NCBI GenBank assembly: GCA_005879805.1
Contig: VBKL01000152.1
Coordinates: 1-42,791, forward strand
Direction: 5' to 3'
Source of the DNA: Deltaproteobacteria bacterium
Lineage (GTDB): Bacteria > Myxococcota > Myxococcia > Myxococcales > 40CM-4-68-19
Length of the DNA stretch: 42,791 nucleotides
The translations under genes and the position numbers were made by a program. The notes under the pieces were generated by a model. That model had not been told where the DNA came from and searched no databases. It saw only the letters and a list, made by a program, of their open reading frames with translations. Shown here piece by piece: positions 1-8,366 of the stretch (the first letter of the stretch is position 1; every line of letters starts with the position of its first letter).

Positions 1-409
1 GACGCAGCCATTCCGAGTTGAAGCGCACCTCGGTCTTGTCGCGGTCGAGGACCTTGAAGACCTGCCGTTTGTACGTCTCGGCATTGGCGCCGATCTGCTC
101 GTCGCTGAGCGGAGGCCGGGTGGTGTTGCGTCCGGTGGGGTCGCCGATCGAGGCGGTGAAGTCGCCGATGAGGAAGATGACCGTGTGGCCGAAGTCCTGG
201 AACCGGCGCATGCGCTCGAGGGGCACCGTGTGGCCGAGATGGAGATCGGGCGCCGTCGGGTCGAATCCCATCTTCACGCGTAGCGGCACCGACTTGTCGT
301 AGGAGGCGCGCAGCTTGCGCAGGAGGTCCTCGCGGGTGTGCACGTCGACCGCGCCGCGCGTCACCTCGCGAAGCTGCTCCTCGGGAGTGGCCCTTCGCAG
401 GTCGGTCAT
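1..409 (-). CDS. tyrS: Tyrosyl-tRNA synthetase, N-terminal part (cut by window edge)
   Basis: Cytoplasmic class I aminoacyl-tRNA synthetase that charges tRNA-Tyr. About 136 N-terminal residues are visible. The translation contains [18 protein letters not shown], which holds the class I HIGH-type signature (HLGH) in the form typical of bacterial TyrRS, followed by [16 protein letters not shown], a highly conserved Rossmann-fold segment. The ATG at 409 overlaps the TGA of the upstream metallophosphoesterase gene (ATGA), so translational coupling is likely. It is the last visible gene of the fthC-ymdB-tyrS operon. The KMSKS loop and the anticodon-binding domain lie outside the window. Confidence 0.95.
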   Translation of the reverse strand, partial: MTDLRRATPEEQLREVTRGAVDVHTREDLLRKLRASYDKSVPLRVKMGFDPTAPDLHLGHTVPLERMRRFQDFGHTVIFLIGDFTASIGDPTGRNTTRPPLSDEQIGANAETYKRQVFKVLDRDKTEVRFNSEWLR

Positions 410-1194
410 CCCGCGAGCCTCTCGCGTATCCGGACGATGCTGCGCGCGCGGCCAGTCTGGTCGTCGATGTCAACCACTGCTCCCTGCAGCACGGCGTCGC
501 CGTTCGCCACCTCGAAGGGCGCGGGACGGCCGGTGAGGAAGCGCTCGAGGGCGCTCTCCTTCTTCATGCCGATGACCCCGTCCCACGGCCCGCACATGCC
601 CACGTCGGTCTGGAAGGCGGTCCCGCCAGGCAGGATCCGCTCGTCGGAAGTCTGCACGTGGGTGTGCGTTCCCAGCACCGCGGAGACACGGCCGTCGAGG
701 AACCACCCCATGGCCTGCTTCTCGCTGGTCGCCTCGCAGTGGACGTCGACGAGGATGCAGGCGGTCTCGCCGCGCAGCTCCTCGACCAACCGCTCCGCGG
801 TGCGGAACGGGCAGTCGATCGACTTCATGAACACGCGTCCCTCGACGTTGAGGACGCCGAGCTTGCGGCCGTCGGAGGTGGCGATGACGCGGTGCCCGCG
901 GCCGGGCGCGCCCTGGGGATAGTTCGCCGGACGCAATTGCCGGCTGCTCGGGCGATCGAGATAGGAGAAGACCTCCCGCCGGTGCCAGGTGTGGTTGCCG
1001 GCGGTGAGCAGGTCGAGGCCGGCCTCGAGCAGATCGTCAGCGCTCTCGGGAGTGATTCCGGCGCCGCCCGCCGAGTTCTCCGAGTTGCCGATGCAGAGGT
1101 CGAGACCGTGACGCTCCCGGAGCAGAGGAACGAAGTGCCGCACCGCCGCGCGGCCGGGCTTTCCCACGATGTCGCCGACGAAGAGGATCTTCAC
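406..1194 (-). CDS. ymdB: YmdB-family metallophosphoesterase (TIGR00282)
   Basis: Predicted cytoplasmic binuclear-metal phosphodiesterase of 262 residues. Characterised YmdB relatives hydrolyse 2',3'-cyclic nucleotides and affect multicellular behaviour; the substrate here is inferred from the family. Metal-site motifs appear in family order: GDIVGKPGR at the N-terminus, [32 protein letters not shown] and [11 protein letters not shown] chose the GTG at 1194, giving [11 protein letters not shown], because this is where family members begin and it overlaps the TGA of the upstream fthC gene as GTGA. The frame stays open a further 11 codons upstream, but that part is the tail of fthC read in another frame. 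The stop overlaps the start of tyrS. Confidence 0.93.
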   Translation of the reverse strand: MKILFVGDIVGKPGRAAVRHFVPLLRERHGLDLCIGNSENSAGGAGITPESADDLLEAGLDLLTAGNHTWHRREVFSYLDRPSSRQLRPANYPQGAPGRGHRVIATSDGRKLGVLNVEGRVFMKSIDCPFRTAERLVEELRGETACILVDVHCEATSEKQAMGWFLDGRVSAVLGTHTHVQTSDERILPGGTAFQTDVGMCGPWDGVIGMKKESALERFLTGRPAPFEVANGDAVLQGAVVDIDDQTGRARSIVRIRERLAG

Positions 1195-1742
1195 CCCGAT
1201 ACCATTACCAAACGCGACTCGGTACACAACGCGTCGACGCGCCGATCGTTCTCGCCGGAAGGAACTTCCTCGACCACCCGCAGGTCGAAGACCAGGGCGA
1301 CGCTGCGCCCCGGGAACGCGGCGAGCGTGGCGTCGTAGTAGCCCTTGCCTCGCCCGAGCCTGTGCCCGCGCAGATCGACGGCGAGCGCAGGGACCACCAT
1401 CCAGTCGACGAGCGGCAGCGGAACGACTTCTCCGTCGGGCTCTTCCACGCGCAGGGCGCCGCGGGTCCAGTTCGCGCCGGCCCGCCGGAACTCGAGCACG
1501 CGTCCAGGAGCCACGCGCGGCCAGCAGACGACGGCGCCGCGAGCGAGCAGGGCGCCGGCGAGGACGTTGGTCGAGACTTCCGACGGAAGCGCGCGATAGA
1601 GCGCGATCACGCCGGACACCGGCAAGAGCCCGGCGCGCAGGAGTCGATCCCCGGCAGCGAGCGAAGCGGCCTCGGCATCGGCGGGCATCTGGCCTTTCAA
1701 ACGCGCGCGGAGGGCAGCTTTTCGCTCGTCTAGATCGGTCAC
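1191..1742 (-). CDS. fthC: 5-formyltetrahydrofolate cyclo-ligase
   Basis: Converts 5-formyltetrahydrofolate to 5,10-methenyltetrahydrofolate with ATP in one-carbon metabolism. The 183-residue length is normal for the family. The C-terminal half carries the diagnostic VPALAVDLRGHRLGRGKGYY segment; the N-terminal region has the family's basic helix. The start is GTG at 1742, preceded by GGAG six bases upstream. A 6S RNA gene lies immediately upstream on the same strand, the arrangement seen for ssrS and ygfA/fau in many Proteobacteria. This context supports both calls. The terminator between them suggests only readthrough, or an unseen promoter, serves fthC. Confidence 0.94.
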   Translation of the reverse strand: MTDLDERKAALRARLKGQMPADAEAASLAAGDRLLRAGLLPVSGVIALYRALPSEVSTNVLAGALLARGAVVCWPRVAPGRVLEFRRAGANWTRGALRVEEPDGEVVPLPLVDWMVVPALAVDLRGHRLGRGKGYYDATLAAFPGRSVALVFDLRVVEEVPSGENDRRVDALCTESRLVMVSG

Positions 1743-1750
1743 CGCCGCTC

Positions 1751-1787
1751 CAAAAAGAAGAGCGGCAGCGCTGTTCCGCTGCCGCTC
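1751..1787 (-). terminator. Rho-independent terminator after 6S RNA
   Basis: On the minus strand an 11-bp perfect stem, GAGCGGCAGCG paired with CGCTGCCGCTC around a six-base loop, is followed by TTCTTTTT. It sits between the 6S RNA 3' end and the fthC start, and its T-run ends close to the fthC ribosome-binding site. Confidence 0.85.
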
Positions 1788-1791
1788 CCGG

Positions 1792-2020
1792 AAAGACCCC
1801 CCGCCTCGGCCGTGTGGGTGGCGTCGGTGGTGCCCTGCGCTAGGCAGGTGGGACCCTGGCGGCTCGCTTCAGGCTTCTCCGATCGGCTTTCGCCGGGAGC
1901 TTGCACACCGCGAGCGACGGCCAGAACCCCGATGGACAGCTATCGGGCACGAGGTTGTCCAGCCCATCACGCATTCCAGGCAGGGGAAAGCTCAGGAGCC
2001 CGGAAACCCTCCTTGTCTTC
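1792..2020 (-). ncRNA. ssrS: 6S RNA
   Basis: Predicted 6S RNA, which mimics an open promoter and sequesters housekeeping sigma-factor RNA polymerase. On the minus strand the 3' half contains GGTGTGCAAGCTC, then CGGAGAAGCCTGAAG, then CCCACCTG paired with CAGGGCACC. These match the order and spacing of conserved 6S elements; E. coli has GGUGAGCAUGCUC followed by CGAGAAGCCUUAA. Candidate end-pairing is GAAGAC at 2020-2015 with GTCTTT at 1797-1792. A sigma-70-type promoter lies just upstream and a terminator just downstream. Its position directly before fthC is the classic 6S location. At about 229 nt it is longer than the usual 180-200, so the exact ends are uncertain. Confidence 0.8.
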
Positions 2021-2021
2021 G

Positions 2022-2050
2022 AGTGTGCGGCGCAGGGCGGCTCAAGTCAA
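2022..2050 (-). promoter_or_regulatory. Candidate sigma-70-type promoter of 6S RNA
   Basis: On the minus strand TTGACT (2050-2045) is separated by 17 bases from CACACT (2027-2022). Transcription would begin near 2015-2020, matching the proposed 6S 5' end. The -35 is strong and the -10 is weak (3 of 6 matches). Confidence 0.55.
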
Positions 2051-2175
2051 CGCGGAACCTCGCGGGGGCGCGGAACGGTGGTAGATTCACCTACGGTGTC
2101 CCGCTCGCTCGCCACCCCGTTTTCCGTCCGGGCGGCCGGGCCGCTGGTTCTTCGCGCGCCGGATGCGGGGGCGGC

Positions 2176-3105
2176 GTGAGCGAGGCCGGCCGGCCGCCGC
2201 CGCGGTTCGGGCGCTTCGAGATCCTGCAGCTGCTCGGCCGCGGCGGGATGGCCGAGGTGTACAAGGCGCGCGTCGCGGAGGGCACGCTGCTCGGCGAGAT
2301 CGTCGCGCTCAAGCGCCTCGCTCCCAAGCTCGCCGCCGATTCGGAAGCGGTGGATCTGTTCACCGTCGAGGCCGACGTCTCCCGCCTGCTCAAGCACCCC
2401 AACATCGTCGAGGTTCTCGAGACGGGTCTCGTCGGCGAGACCATCTACGTTGCCATGGAGTACGTCGACGGCCGCGATCTGGGACTCATCCTCGCTCGCT
2501 GCAGGGAGCGGAAGATCTTCCTGCCGGTGCCTTTCGCGCTCTTCATCGTGCGGCGCATCCTCGACGCGCTCGGGTACGCGCACGAGGCGCGCGGGCCCAC
2601 CGGCCTGCACCTCCACATCGTCCACTGCGACGTCTCGCCCTCGAACCTCTTCATCTCGCGGCTCGGCGAGATCAAGCTCGGCGATTTCGGCATCGCCAAG
2701 GTGAGGTCGCTCGGCGGCGAGGACGACGGTGGGACCCTGTGGGGAAAGCTGTCCTACCTCGCTCCCGAGCAGCTCGACCGGGCGCCGCTCACGCCCCGCG
2801 TCGACCTCTGGGGCGCGGCGGTGATCCTCTACGAGATCCTCGCCAACCGGCGCGCGTTCCACGGCAAGAACCCCGAGGAGCTGCAGGAGGTCGTGCGCAA
2901 GGGGACGGTGCCTCCCGTCGAGCAGTCCCGCAGCGATCTTCCCTCGGGGCTCGCCGACGTCATCGCGCGCGCCCTCGCCCGCGATCCCGAGGAGCGCTAC
3001 CAGACCGCCGCCGAGTTCAGCGAGGCGCTGCGCCCGTTCCACGACGAGATGATCGGCGGCGCGCTCGGCATCGCGTCGGTGGTGCGCGGTCTCTTCCGTA
3101 CCTGA
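2176..3105 (+). CDS. Hanks-type serine/threonine protein kinase (soluble)
   Basis: A 309-residue protein consisting almost entirely of one protein-kinase domain. Visible elements are the glycine loop (LLGRGGMAEVYKA), the VAIK-type lysine (VALKRL), the catalytic loop HCDVSPSN, DFGIAK, and an APE-type motif (LAPEQ). The catalytic loop has Cys instead of Arg before Asp and lacks the usual Lys of HRDLKPxN; the DVSPxN form is common among myxobacterial kinases. There is no transmembrane segment or extra sensor domain, so it is probably cytoplasmic. I chose GTG at 2176 (GGGGGCGG just upstream); the frame is open further upstream, but that stretch is low-quality coding and overlaps the promoter side of 6S RNA. 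Substrates are unknown. Confidence 0.9.
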   Translation: MSEAGRPPPRFGRFEILQLLGRGGMAEVYKARVAEGTLLGEIVALKRLAPKLAADSEAVDLFTVEADVSRLLKHPNIVEVLETGLVGETIYVAMEYVDGRDLGLILARCRERKIFLPVPFALFIVRRILDALGYAHEARGPTGLHLHIVHCDVSPSNLFISRLGEIKLGDFGIAKVRSLGGEDDGGTLWGKLSYLAPEQLDRAPLTPRVDLWGAAVILYEILANRRAFHGKNPEELQEVVRKGTVPPVEQSRSDLPSGLADVIARALARDPEERYQTAAEFSEALRPFHDEMIGGALGIASVVRGLFRT

Positions 3106-3172
3106 GTCGCGAGCTCCGCACACCGACCCCGCCCCAAAAGTGAGCGGGCACGCAACGAGTATCGACGCGAAC

Positions 3173-3192
3173 GGGCATGTGCGCGCATGTCC
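3173..3192. promoter_or_regulatory. Imperfect 20-bp palindrome, possible activator site
   Basis: GGGCATGTGC is followed directly by GCGCATGTCC, a dyad with two mismatched positions per half. It lies about 40 bp upstream of the candidate sigma-54 promoter of pilY1. Sigma-54 promoters need an upstream enhancer-bound activator such as PilR or another NtrC-type protein. The role is inferred from position and symmetry only. Confidence 0.35.
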
Positions 3193-3231
3193 GTCGCGCG
3201 AAAAAGCTCGCGAGATCGGAAGGCTTCGCGG

Positions 3232-3247
3232 TGGCGATGGGTTTGCA
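3232..3247 (+). promoter_or_regulatory. Candidate sigma-54 promoter of the pilY1 operon
   Basis: TGGCGATGGGTTTGCA matches the sigma-54 consensus with GG and GC elements at the correct 12-base spacing (TGGC then TTGCA). Transcription would start about 12 bases downstream, leaving a leader of about 50 nt before the pilY1 ATG. Sigma-54 control of pilus genes is known in Myxococcus (pilA with PilR). Confidence 0.55.
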
Positions 3248-3308
3248 TCTCGCTTCCGCGACGAAGCCGCGTCCACGTGTGCGGCAAGTCCGGAGAGGAG
3301 CCTTCACG

Positions 3309-6300
3309 ATGGTTGGCAACAAGACCCCGAAGCACCTTCGCAAGGCCGCGCTCGCGGCCCTGCTCCTGGTGCTCGGCAGCGCGGCCTCCGCGCGCGCGCA
3401 GTTGCAGCACTTCAATCCTGGCTCGCTCATCATCCCGATGGAAACGCCGTTCCAGGACCCCTGCGGCGTCGTCTCCGCGTACGGCCTCATCTACAAGACC
3501 CTGGCCGCTTCCGACCAGCTCGCCGCCAAGGGCAAAGGCCGCATCACCGTGCACTGGGTCTACAAGGACACCAAGGCTTCGCCGAACCGCTGCGTTCCGA
3601 CCAACCTGCACAGGAACCCCTCGACACCCGGAACCTGCCCGGCTCCGTACAATGACCCGAAGAAGTGTTCGACCCTTCCCTACCTCGACAAGAACTGGAA
3701 CGACGGCTGCGACTTCGCGGTGACGAGCACGCTCGTCACGCCCGTCACCCAGATCGACAACACGAGCAGCAACAACACCAGCACTGGCGATCTCTTGACC
3801 GCGAGCTGCAGCGGCACCAAGGGCGTCTTCTGCACCCGGGACACGACCACCGGCGCGGACGCACAACTGTCGTATCCGACCTTTCCCAAGGTCCCGGTTG
3901 TGCACACCGCGACCCCGACCACCAACGTGACGACGGTGCAGTACATGGGAGGCGCGTTCGTCATCGACGCGACGGATGCTCCCGTCTTCCGCCAGCTCCT
4001 CAGCGGCAACCTCTCGGTTCCCGACGCCTTCGGGGCGACGATCGACTTCTCCACCTTCACCAAGAAGACCGACATCGGAGCCTGCGCCTACGCCTGGGAC
4101 GGGCTCGCCACAACCTTCACCGCCGGGTATGCGAATACCCATTGGGTCAACATCCACCGCGCGGCCGTGGGCTTCGACGCCACCGACAGCCGGCAGATGA
4201 ACTCGACGCCGGCGAAGATCGCGCTGCTCCAGACGGCTGGCGGCAAGGAAGGCGTCGGCACCAACGGCGTCATCGGCGACATGCTCCCGAACTACCTGAA
4301 GTCCGCGGGTCTCAACTTCAACGGCGCGCAGGGATGCTCGCCGACCGGCTACAACGCGAGCCAGGTCGTCGGAGCAAGCTCCATCAACTGCCCAGTCGGC
4401 AAGAAGAGCGGCTACATCTTCGACGCCTTCGACGTCCTCGACCTGCAGAACCTCAACGAGCTGAACCAGACGTACGTCGATTCGTTTGGCCAGACGAAGT
4501 TCGTCTACCAGAACTTCTGGACGCCGCACTGGGAAGGCACGACGTTCACCGGTTGCGATGCGACATGCATCAACAAGGCGCGCCAGACCATCATCGACTT
4601 CACCAAGACCCGCAAGGTCGGCCTTCTCGCCGAGTGCGGCAGCGTCGCAGTCATCGAAGGCTCGCAGGGCGCAAATCCCTTCGACCCTGGTGCGCCAGGA
4701 AACATCCAGACCGGATCCGCGGCCGCGGGCTGGTGGTATCCGCCGAAGCCGATGACGTCGGCGGGTCCGCCCGCCGTGTACACCGATCCCGCGACTGGCT
4801 TCACCAGCACGAGCCCGAACACGGCGCCGGGAACCGCGTACTCGCAAGTCGGCGACTATCTCTGGTTCTCGCGCTACGGCCTGCTTTCCAATTTCAAGCC
4901 GAACACCGGGAACACTTATTCGAGCAACGTGACCCCGCTCGGCTACACCATCGCCTCCGTCAAGACGCCGGGACCTGCGCTCGACTATCAGACCGCGCGC
5001 AAGCAAGGAATGGCGGACGATTTCAACTTCATGCTGCAGCCGGTCGGCGCGAGCAAGCTCAACGCCTCGCAGATCATCTACCTGGGCGGACACTCCTACT
5101 CCTCCGACGTGTCCGGCACGCGCGTCGTTCTCAACACCATGCTCGCGCTCGGCGTCGTGCCCGACTCCGCCGAGACGGGATACATCGGCGCAACCGAGTA
5201 CGACGGCAACGCGTTCGTCCCGACGTACATGCGGATCACGACGCCCGGCGCGCCTGCGCAGTGGCGGACCTTCATGCCGGCGATGGCCGACCAGTGGCAG
5301 TTCCCGTACCACACCGGCCATTTCCGCGCGCACCCCGTTTCCGGAGGCGGCTCGCTGGTTTCGAACACGTTGAACGGCTACACGGACGCGCTGGCGTTCA
5401 GCAACGCCGACGCCGCGGACAACGGGGTCATCAACCCGGCCAGGAAGACGCTCCCGGCCGCGGGACTTCGCAACATCTTCACCTACCTGGGCGGCTCGAT
5501 CACCAAGGGATCGGGATTGGGACCGAACAACGTGCTGCAGACGGGCTGGAAGGCAGTCGACATCGACCACCCCAGCGTCGACCCCGCGGCGGGCTGCCTC
5601 GACAAATTCCATATCGGCGAGATCAATTCGACGACGAAGCCCGATTACACCGGCCCGCCCTATGCGGGAATGCTCCCTGGACCCGACGGCGTGTGCGATC
5701 TTCAGGAGGCGCTCGAGCTCACCCCCGTGAGCAGCCTCTTCGTGGATACCTCCGGCAACCCGGACCACGGCACCGCCAATGGCGTGTCGGGCGGCTCCAT
5801 CCCCACCGCCTTCCTCAACGACAACCTCAACGCGAAGGAATTCGCGCAGATGGTTCGCGGCTACTGCTACGCCACGGATCCCGTCACCGGGAGCTTCGTC
5901 TCCCACCCGGCGGCCAATACCGTCTGCAACGCCTACAACGACGGCTTCATCGCCATCCAGAACGACACCCCGGAGCTGGGCGGGTTCGTCCACTCCCAGG
6001 CCGCGATCGTTCCCGCCAGCCAGTTCATCGCCGACCTGCCGACGGGAACGCACCGCCCGACGGTGGCGTACATCGGCGGCCTCGACGGAATGCTGCACGC
6101 CTTCTACGTCCCGTCCGACGGGCTCGACCTCGGCTACACGGGTCCGGCGGTCCAGACCGGGGCTACCAAAGCGGTGCCCACGTACAACTCCGATGCCTCG
6201 GGCACCTTCACCAACCACACTACCTACGCGTCGTTCACGTATACGACCTCGAACGCGTTGCAAGAGTTGTGGGCTTTCGTGCCGCCCGGCCAGCTGCCTC

Positions 6301-7919
6301 TCTTACAATCGAACAACGCGGTGGTCGATTCGTCGCCCGTCGTGATCGATGCTTACGGCGACTTCGACGGGTCGGGGATCCGGACCTGGCACACGGTGCT
6401 CGTCGCCTCGGCGGGAGGAAACAACCGCGAGGTGTTCGCCCTGGACGTGACCAACCCGCTCAAGCCCGTCTTGCTCTGGGACCTGCAGGCGAGCTTCGAA
6501 GACCAGGCGGGGCTGCAGTTCGCGCCGGTCCCGCTCGCGGACGACGACACGGGCTTGAACACCAGCACGCAGGCGCAGGCCTTTGCCTGGCAGAACGGGT
6601 GCCACGCCGGCGCGGCGAATTGCACTCTCAGCGACTTCGTGCTCCCGCCGGTGCCGACGGGGTTCACCCCGCCCAAGTTGACCGGCCTCTACAACTACGC
6701 CGACCTCGGCGCCAGCCAGTCGATCAGCGTCGCGCAGATGCGCCGTTTCAACGCGCCGCTCTTCGCCGCCTTCGTCGCGACCAACGAGCCGCAGAACAAG
6801 GCCGACATGGGAAGCGGCATGTTCGTCTTCGCCATCGACATCACCACCGGTCAAAAGGTGTGGGAGTTCAACAATCCCTACAACCTCTCCGACGACGACC
6901 CCATCCAGTCGAACGGGATCGGCAACACTCCTCCGGCCGGCGTGACGCTCTTCAGCAAGACCGGCAATAGCCTCATCGACACCGCGTACGTCGGTGACGA
7001 CGAAGGGGCCCTGTGGGAGCTGGACGCCGCAGACGGCGTGAACGTCAACTCGTTCCGGCCGTTCAAGAACCAGCTCGGCGCGACCTTGTGCGGTTCCGGG
7101 CAGCAGTGCAACTTCGCCTTGAGCCAGGGCTTCTGGTTCGATTCAAGCCTGCCGCGAACCGTCCCCGCCACGTTGCCCGCGACGCCCGCGCTCGGGCCCC
7201 AGCCGATCAGCTCGCTGTCGACGGTCTTCCTCCTGCCGACGGGACTGACCGGACCGCTCTCGCCGTACGCGGGGCAGCCGATGCTCGCCTACGGCACAGC
7301 GGGTACCGATACCATCAGCGGCCTCGAGCCTGCATCGGGCACCGGAACGGCGTGCGCACAAGGGGCTTCGCTGCCCTGCATCATCAGCGGGACGGTGCAT
7401 CTCATCCCGCTCCTGCCGGGCTATCACTACAACGCGACCGATCTCCAGCTGAACTCCTCGCTGCTCGGCAACATCACCAAGCAGGGAGTGGTGAAGGCGG
7501 AACCGAACGCGAGCCCGCTCGGGTTCCCCGAGTTCCTTACCAACGGCGAGCGCGTCTACGGCTCGATCGTGGCTGCGGGCGACCAGCTCTTCTTCAACAC
7601 CACCACGGGCTCGGTGTCGCAGATCGATGCTCGCGGAAACCTGGGCGGCTCGAGCTATCGCCTGCTGCTCTCGGCGTCTTCGAACCAGTTGTACAACTAC
7701 ATGACCTCGCTCAACCTGACGAACACCGGAGGCGCCGGCGGCACGCCGATGCTGGACTCGAAAACCGGAACGCTGGTGGTCGTCACCGACAAGGGCGTCC
7801 TCCGGCTGGACGCGCCTCCCGTGAAGGGAACGCTGGTCGGCCCGAGCGTGAACGGGCGCGGGGCGACGCCGAGCGGTCTGCTCAGCTGGTACTTCCGGAG
7901 GCGCGGTCTTGAATACTGA
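3309..7919 (+). CDS. pilY1: PilY1-like type IV pilus tip/assembly protein
   Basis: Large exported protein (1536 residues) of the PilC/PilY1 family, expected at the pilus tip or outer envelope, where it primes pilus assembly and adhesion together with minor pilins. Residues 1-28 form a signal peptide (basic start, hydrophobic core, ASARA cleavage region). The C-terminal beta-propeller starts near residue 915 with RPTVAYIGGLDGMLHAFYVP. A calcium-site-like stretch, DAYGDFDGSG, lies near residue 1014 just before WHTVLVASAGG. The N-terminal 900 residues are Asn/Thr/Ser-rich with several Cys and show no clear vWA domain. The ATG at 3309 follows GGAGAGGAG; upstream in-frame starts would add a non-signal-like leader. 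The minor pilin genes follow with overlap. Confidence 0.9.
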   Translation: MVGNKTPKHLRKAALAALLLVLGSAASARAQLQHFNPGSLIIPMETPFQDPCGVVSAYGLIYKTLAASDQLAAKGKGRITVHWVYKDTKASPNRCVPTNLHRNPSTPGTCPAPYNDPKKCSTLPYLDKNWNDGCDFAVTSTLVTPVTQIDNTSSNNTSTGDLLTASCSGTKGVFCTRDTTTGADAQLSYPTFPKVPVVHTATPTTNVTTVQYMGGAFVIDATDAPVFRQLLSGNLSVPDAFGATIDFSTFTKKTDIGACAYAWDGLATTFTAGYANTHWVNIHRAAVGFDATDSRQMNSTPAKIALLQTAGGKEGVGTNGVIGDMLPNYLKSAGLNFNGAQGCSPTGYNASQVVGASSINCPVGKKSGYIFDAFDVLDLQNLNELNQTYVDSFGQTKFVYQNFWTPHWEGTTFTGCDATCINKARQTIIDFTKTRKVGLLAECGSVAVIEGSQGANPFDPGAPGNIQTGSAAAGWWYPPKPMTSAGPPAVYTDPATGFTSTSPNTAPGTAYSQVGDYLWFSRYGLLSNFKPNTGNTYSSNVTPLGYTIASVKTPGPALDYQTARKQGMADDFNFMLQPVGASKLNASQIIYLGGHSYSSDVSGTRVVLNTMLALGVVPDSAETGYIGATEYDGNAFVPTYMRITTPGAPAQWRTFMPAMADQWQFPYHTGHFRAHPVSGGGSLVSNTLNGYTDALAFSNADAADNGVINPARKTLPAAGLRNIFTYLGGSITKGSGLGPNNVLQTGWKAVDIDHPSVDPAAGCLDKFHIGEINSTTKPDYTGPPYAGMLPGPDGVCDLQEALELTPVSSLFVDTSGNPDHGTANGVSGGSIPTAFLNDNLNAKEFAQMVRGYCYATDPVTGSFVSHPAANTVCNAYNDGFIAIQNDTPELGGFVHSQAAIVPASQFIADLPTGTHRPTVAYIGGLDGMLHAFYVPSDGLDLGYTGPAVQTGATKAVPTYNSDASGTFTNHTTYASFTYTTSNALQELWAFVPPGQLPLLQSNNAVVDSSPVVIDAYGDFDGSGIRTWHTVLVASAGGNNREVFALDVTNPLKPVLLWDLQASFEDQAGLQFAPVPLADDDTGLNTSTQAQAFAWQNGCHAGAANCTLSDFVLPPVPTGFTPPKLTGLYNYADLGASQSISVAQMRRFNAPLFAAFVATNEPQNKADMGSGMFVFAIDITTGQKVWEFNNPYNLSDDDPIQSNGIGNTPPAGVTLFSKTGNSLIDTAYVGDDEGALWELDAADGVNVNSFRPFKNQLGATLCGSGQQCNFALSQGFWFDSSLPRTVPATLPATPALGPQPISSLSTVFLLPTGLTGPLSPYAGQPMLAYGTAGTDTISGLEPASGTGTACAQGASLPCIISGTVHLIPLLPGYHYNATDLQLNSSLLGNITKQGVVKAEPNASPLGFPEFLTNGERVYGSIVAAGDQLFFNTTTGSVSQIDARGNLGGSSYRLLLSASSNQLYNYMTSLNLTNTGGAGGTPMLDSKTGTLVVVTDKGVLRLDAPPVKGTLVGPSVNGRGATPSGLLSWYFRRRGLEY

Positions 7920-8366
7920 CAAACGCCACGTCATGCGCGGCATGACGCTCATCGAAGTGTCGATCGCCCTCGCGGTCCTCGGGATCGCAAGCCTGGGGCT
8001 CGCGGGCACTCTCGTGGTCTCGAGCAACAGCAACGCCATCGCCGCCCGCCTTGCACGAGCGGCATGGCGGGCGACGATCTCTTCTGGGGCCCGGTCCTCG
8101 TCAACCCGGCCTCGCAGAACGGCGGCGACGGCGACGCGCTCCTGACGAGGACGAAGGCCCTTCGCGCCTCCGGCGCCGTGCAGAGCTGCGCCGACAAGGC
8201 GATCGCCTCCGATGCCTCCGTCCTCTGCCGCGAGGTGCACATCGACTCGTACTGGCAGGGAACCACGCCACCGGTCCCGATGCTTCGTGCCTACGTGCGC
8301 GTGATCCAGGGCGGCGGTAACTGGCGCGGCAGCTACGTGCTCTTGCAGCAGGACATCGCACAATGA
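7909..8366 (+). pseudogene. pilV: PilV-like minor pilin gene, apparently frameshifted
   Basis: The TTG at 7909, preceded by GGAGG with ideal spacing and overlapping the end of pilY1, begins a prepilin: RGMTLIEVSIALAVLGIASL, with the Gly|Met cleavage site and Glu5. After about 48 codons (near 8045-8060) this frame turns into Arg/Ser-rich non-coding-like sequence and stops at 8145. A different frame from about 8064 to 8366 encodes a plausible globular pilin C-terminus (GDDLFWGPVLVNPAS, then CREVHIDSYWQG) ending exactly at the pilW start. A -1 shift is needed, and the linker between the halves is unusually short, so bases may be missing. It could be real gene decay, an assembly error, or two separate short genes (8064 has an ATG). 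Confidence 0.7.

Noticed and set aside
2047-3276. Long minus-strand open frame (409 codons) opposite the first kinase
   Set aside because: It is the antisense of a clear kinase gene in GC-rich DNA and shows no domain or ribosome-binding site.
2997-6263. 1088-codon minus-strand open frame opposite pilY1
   Set aside because: Arg/Val/Gly-rich shadow typical of high-GC antisense frames; the plus-strand PilY1 has a signal peptide and family motifs.
3665-6970. 1101-codon plus-strand open frame in another frame of pilY1
   Set aside because: Arg/His-rich composition with no motifs; shadow of pilY1.
8040-8066. Programmed -1 ribosomal frameshift in the pilV-like gene
   Set aside because: No slippery heptamer or clear downstream structure was found.
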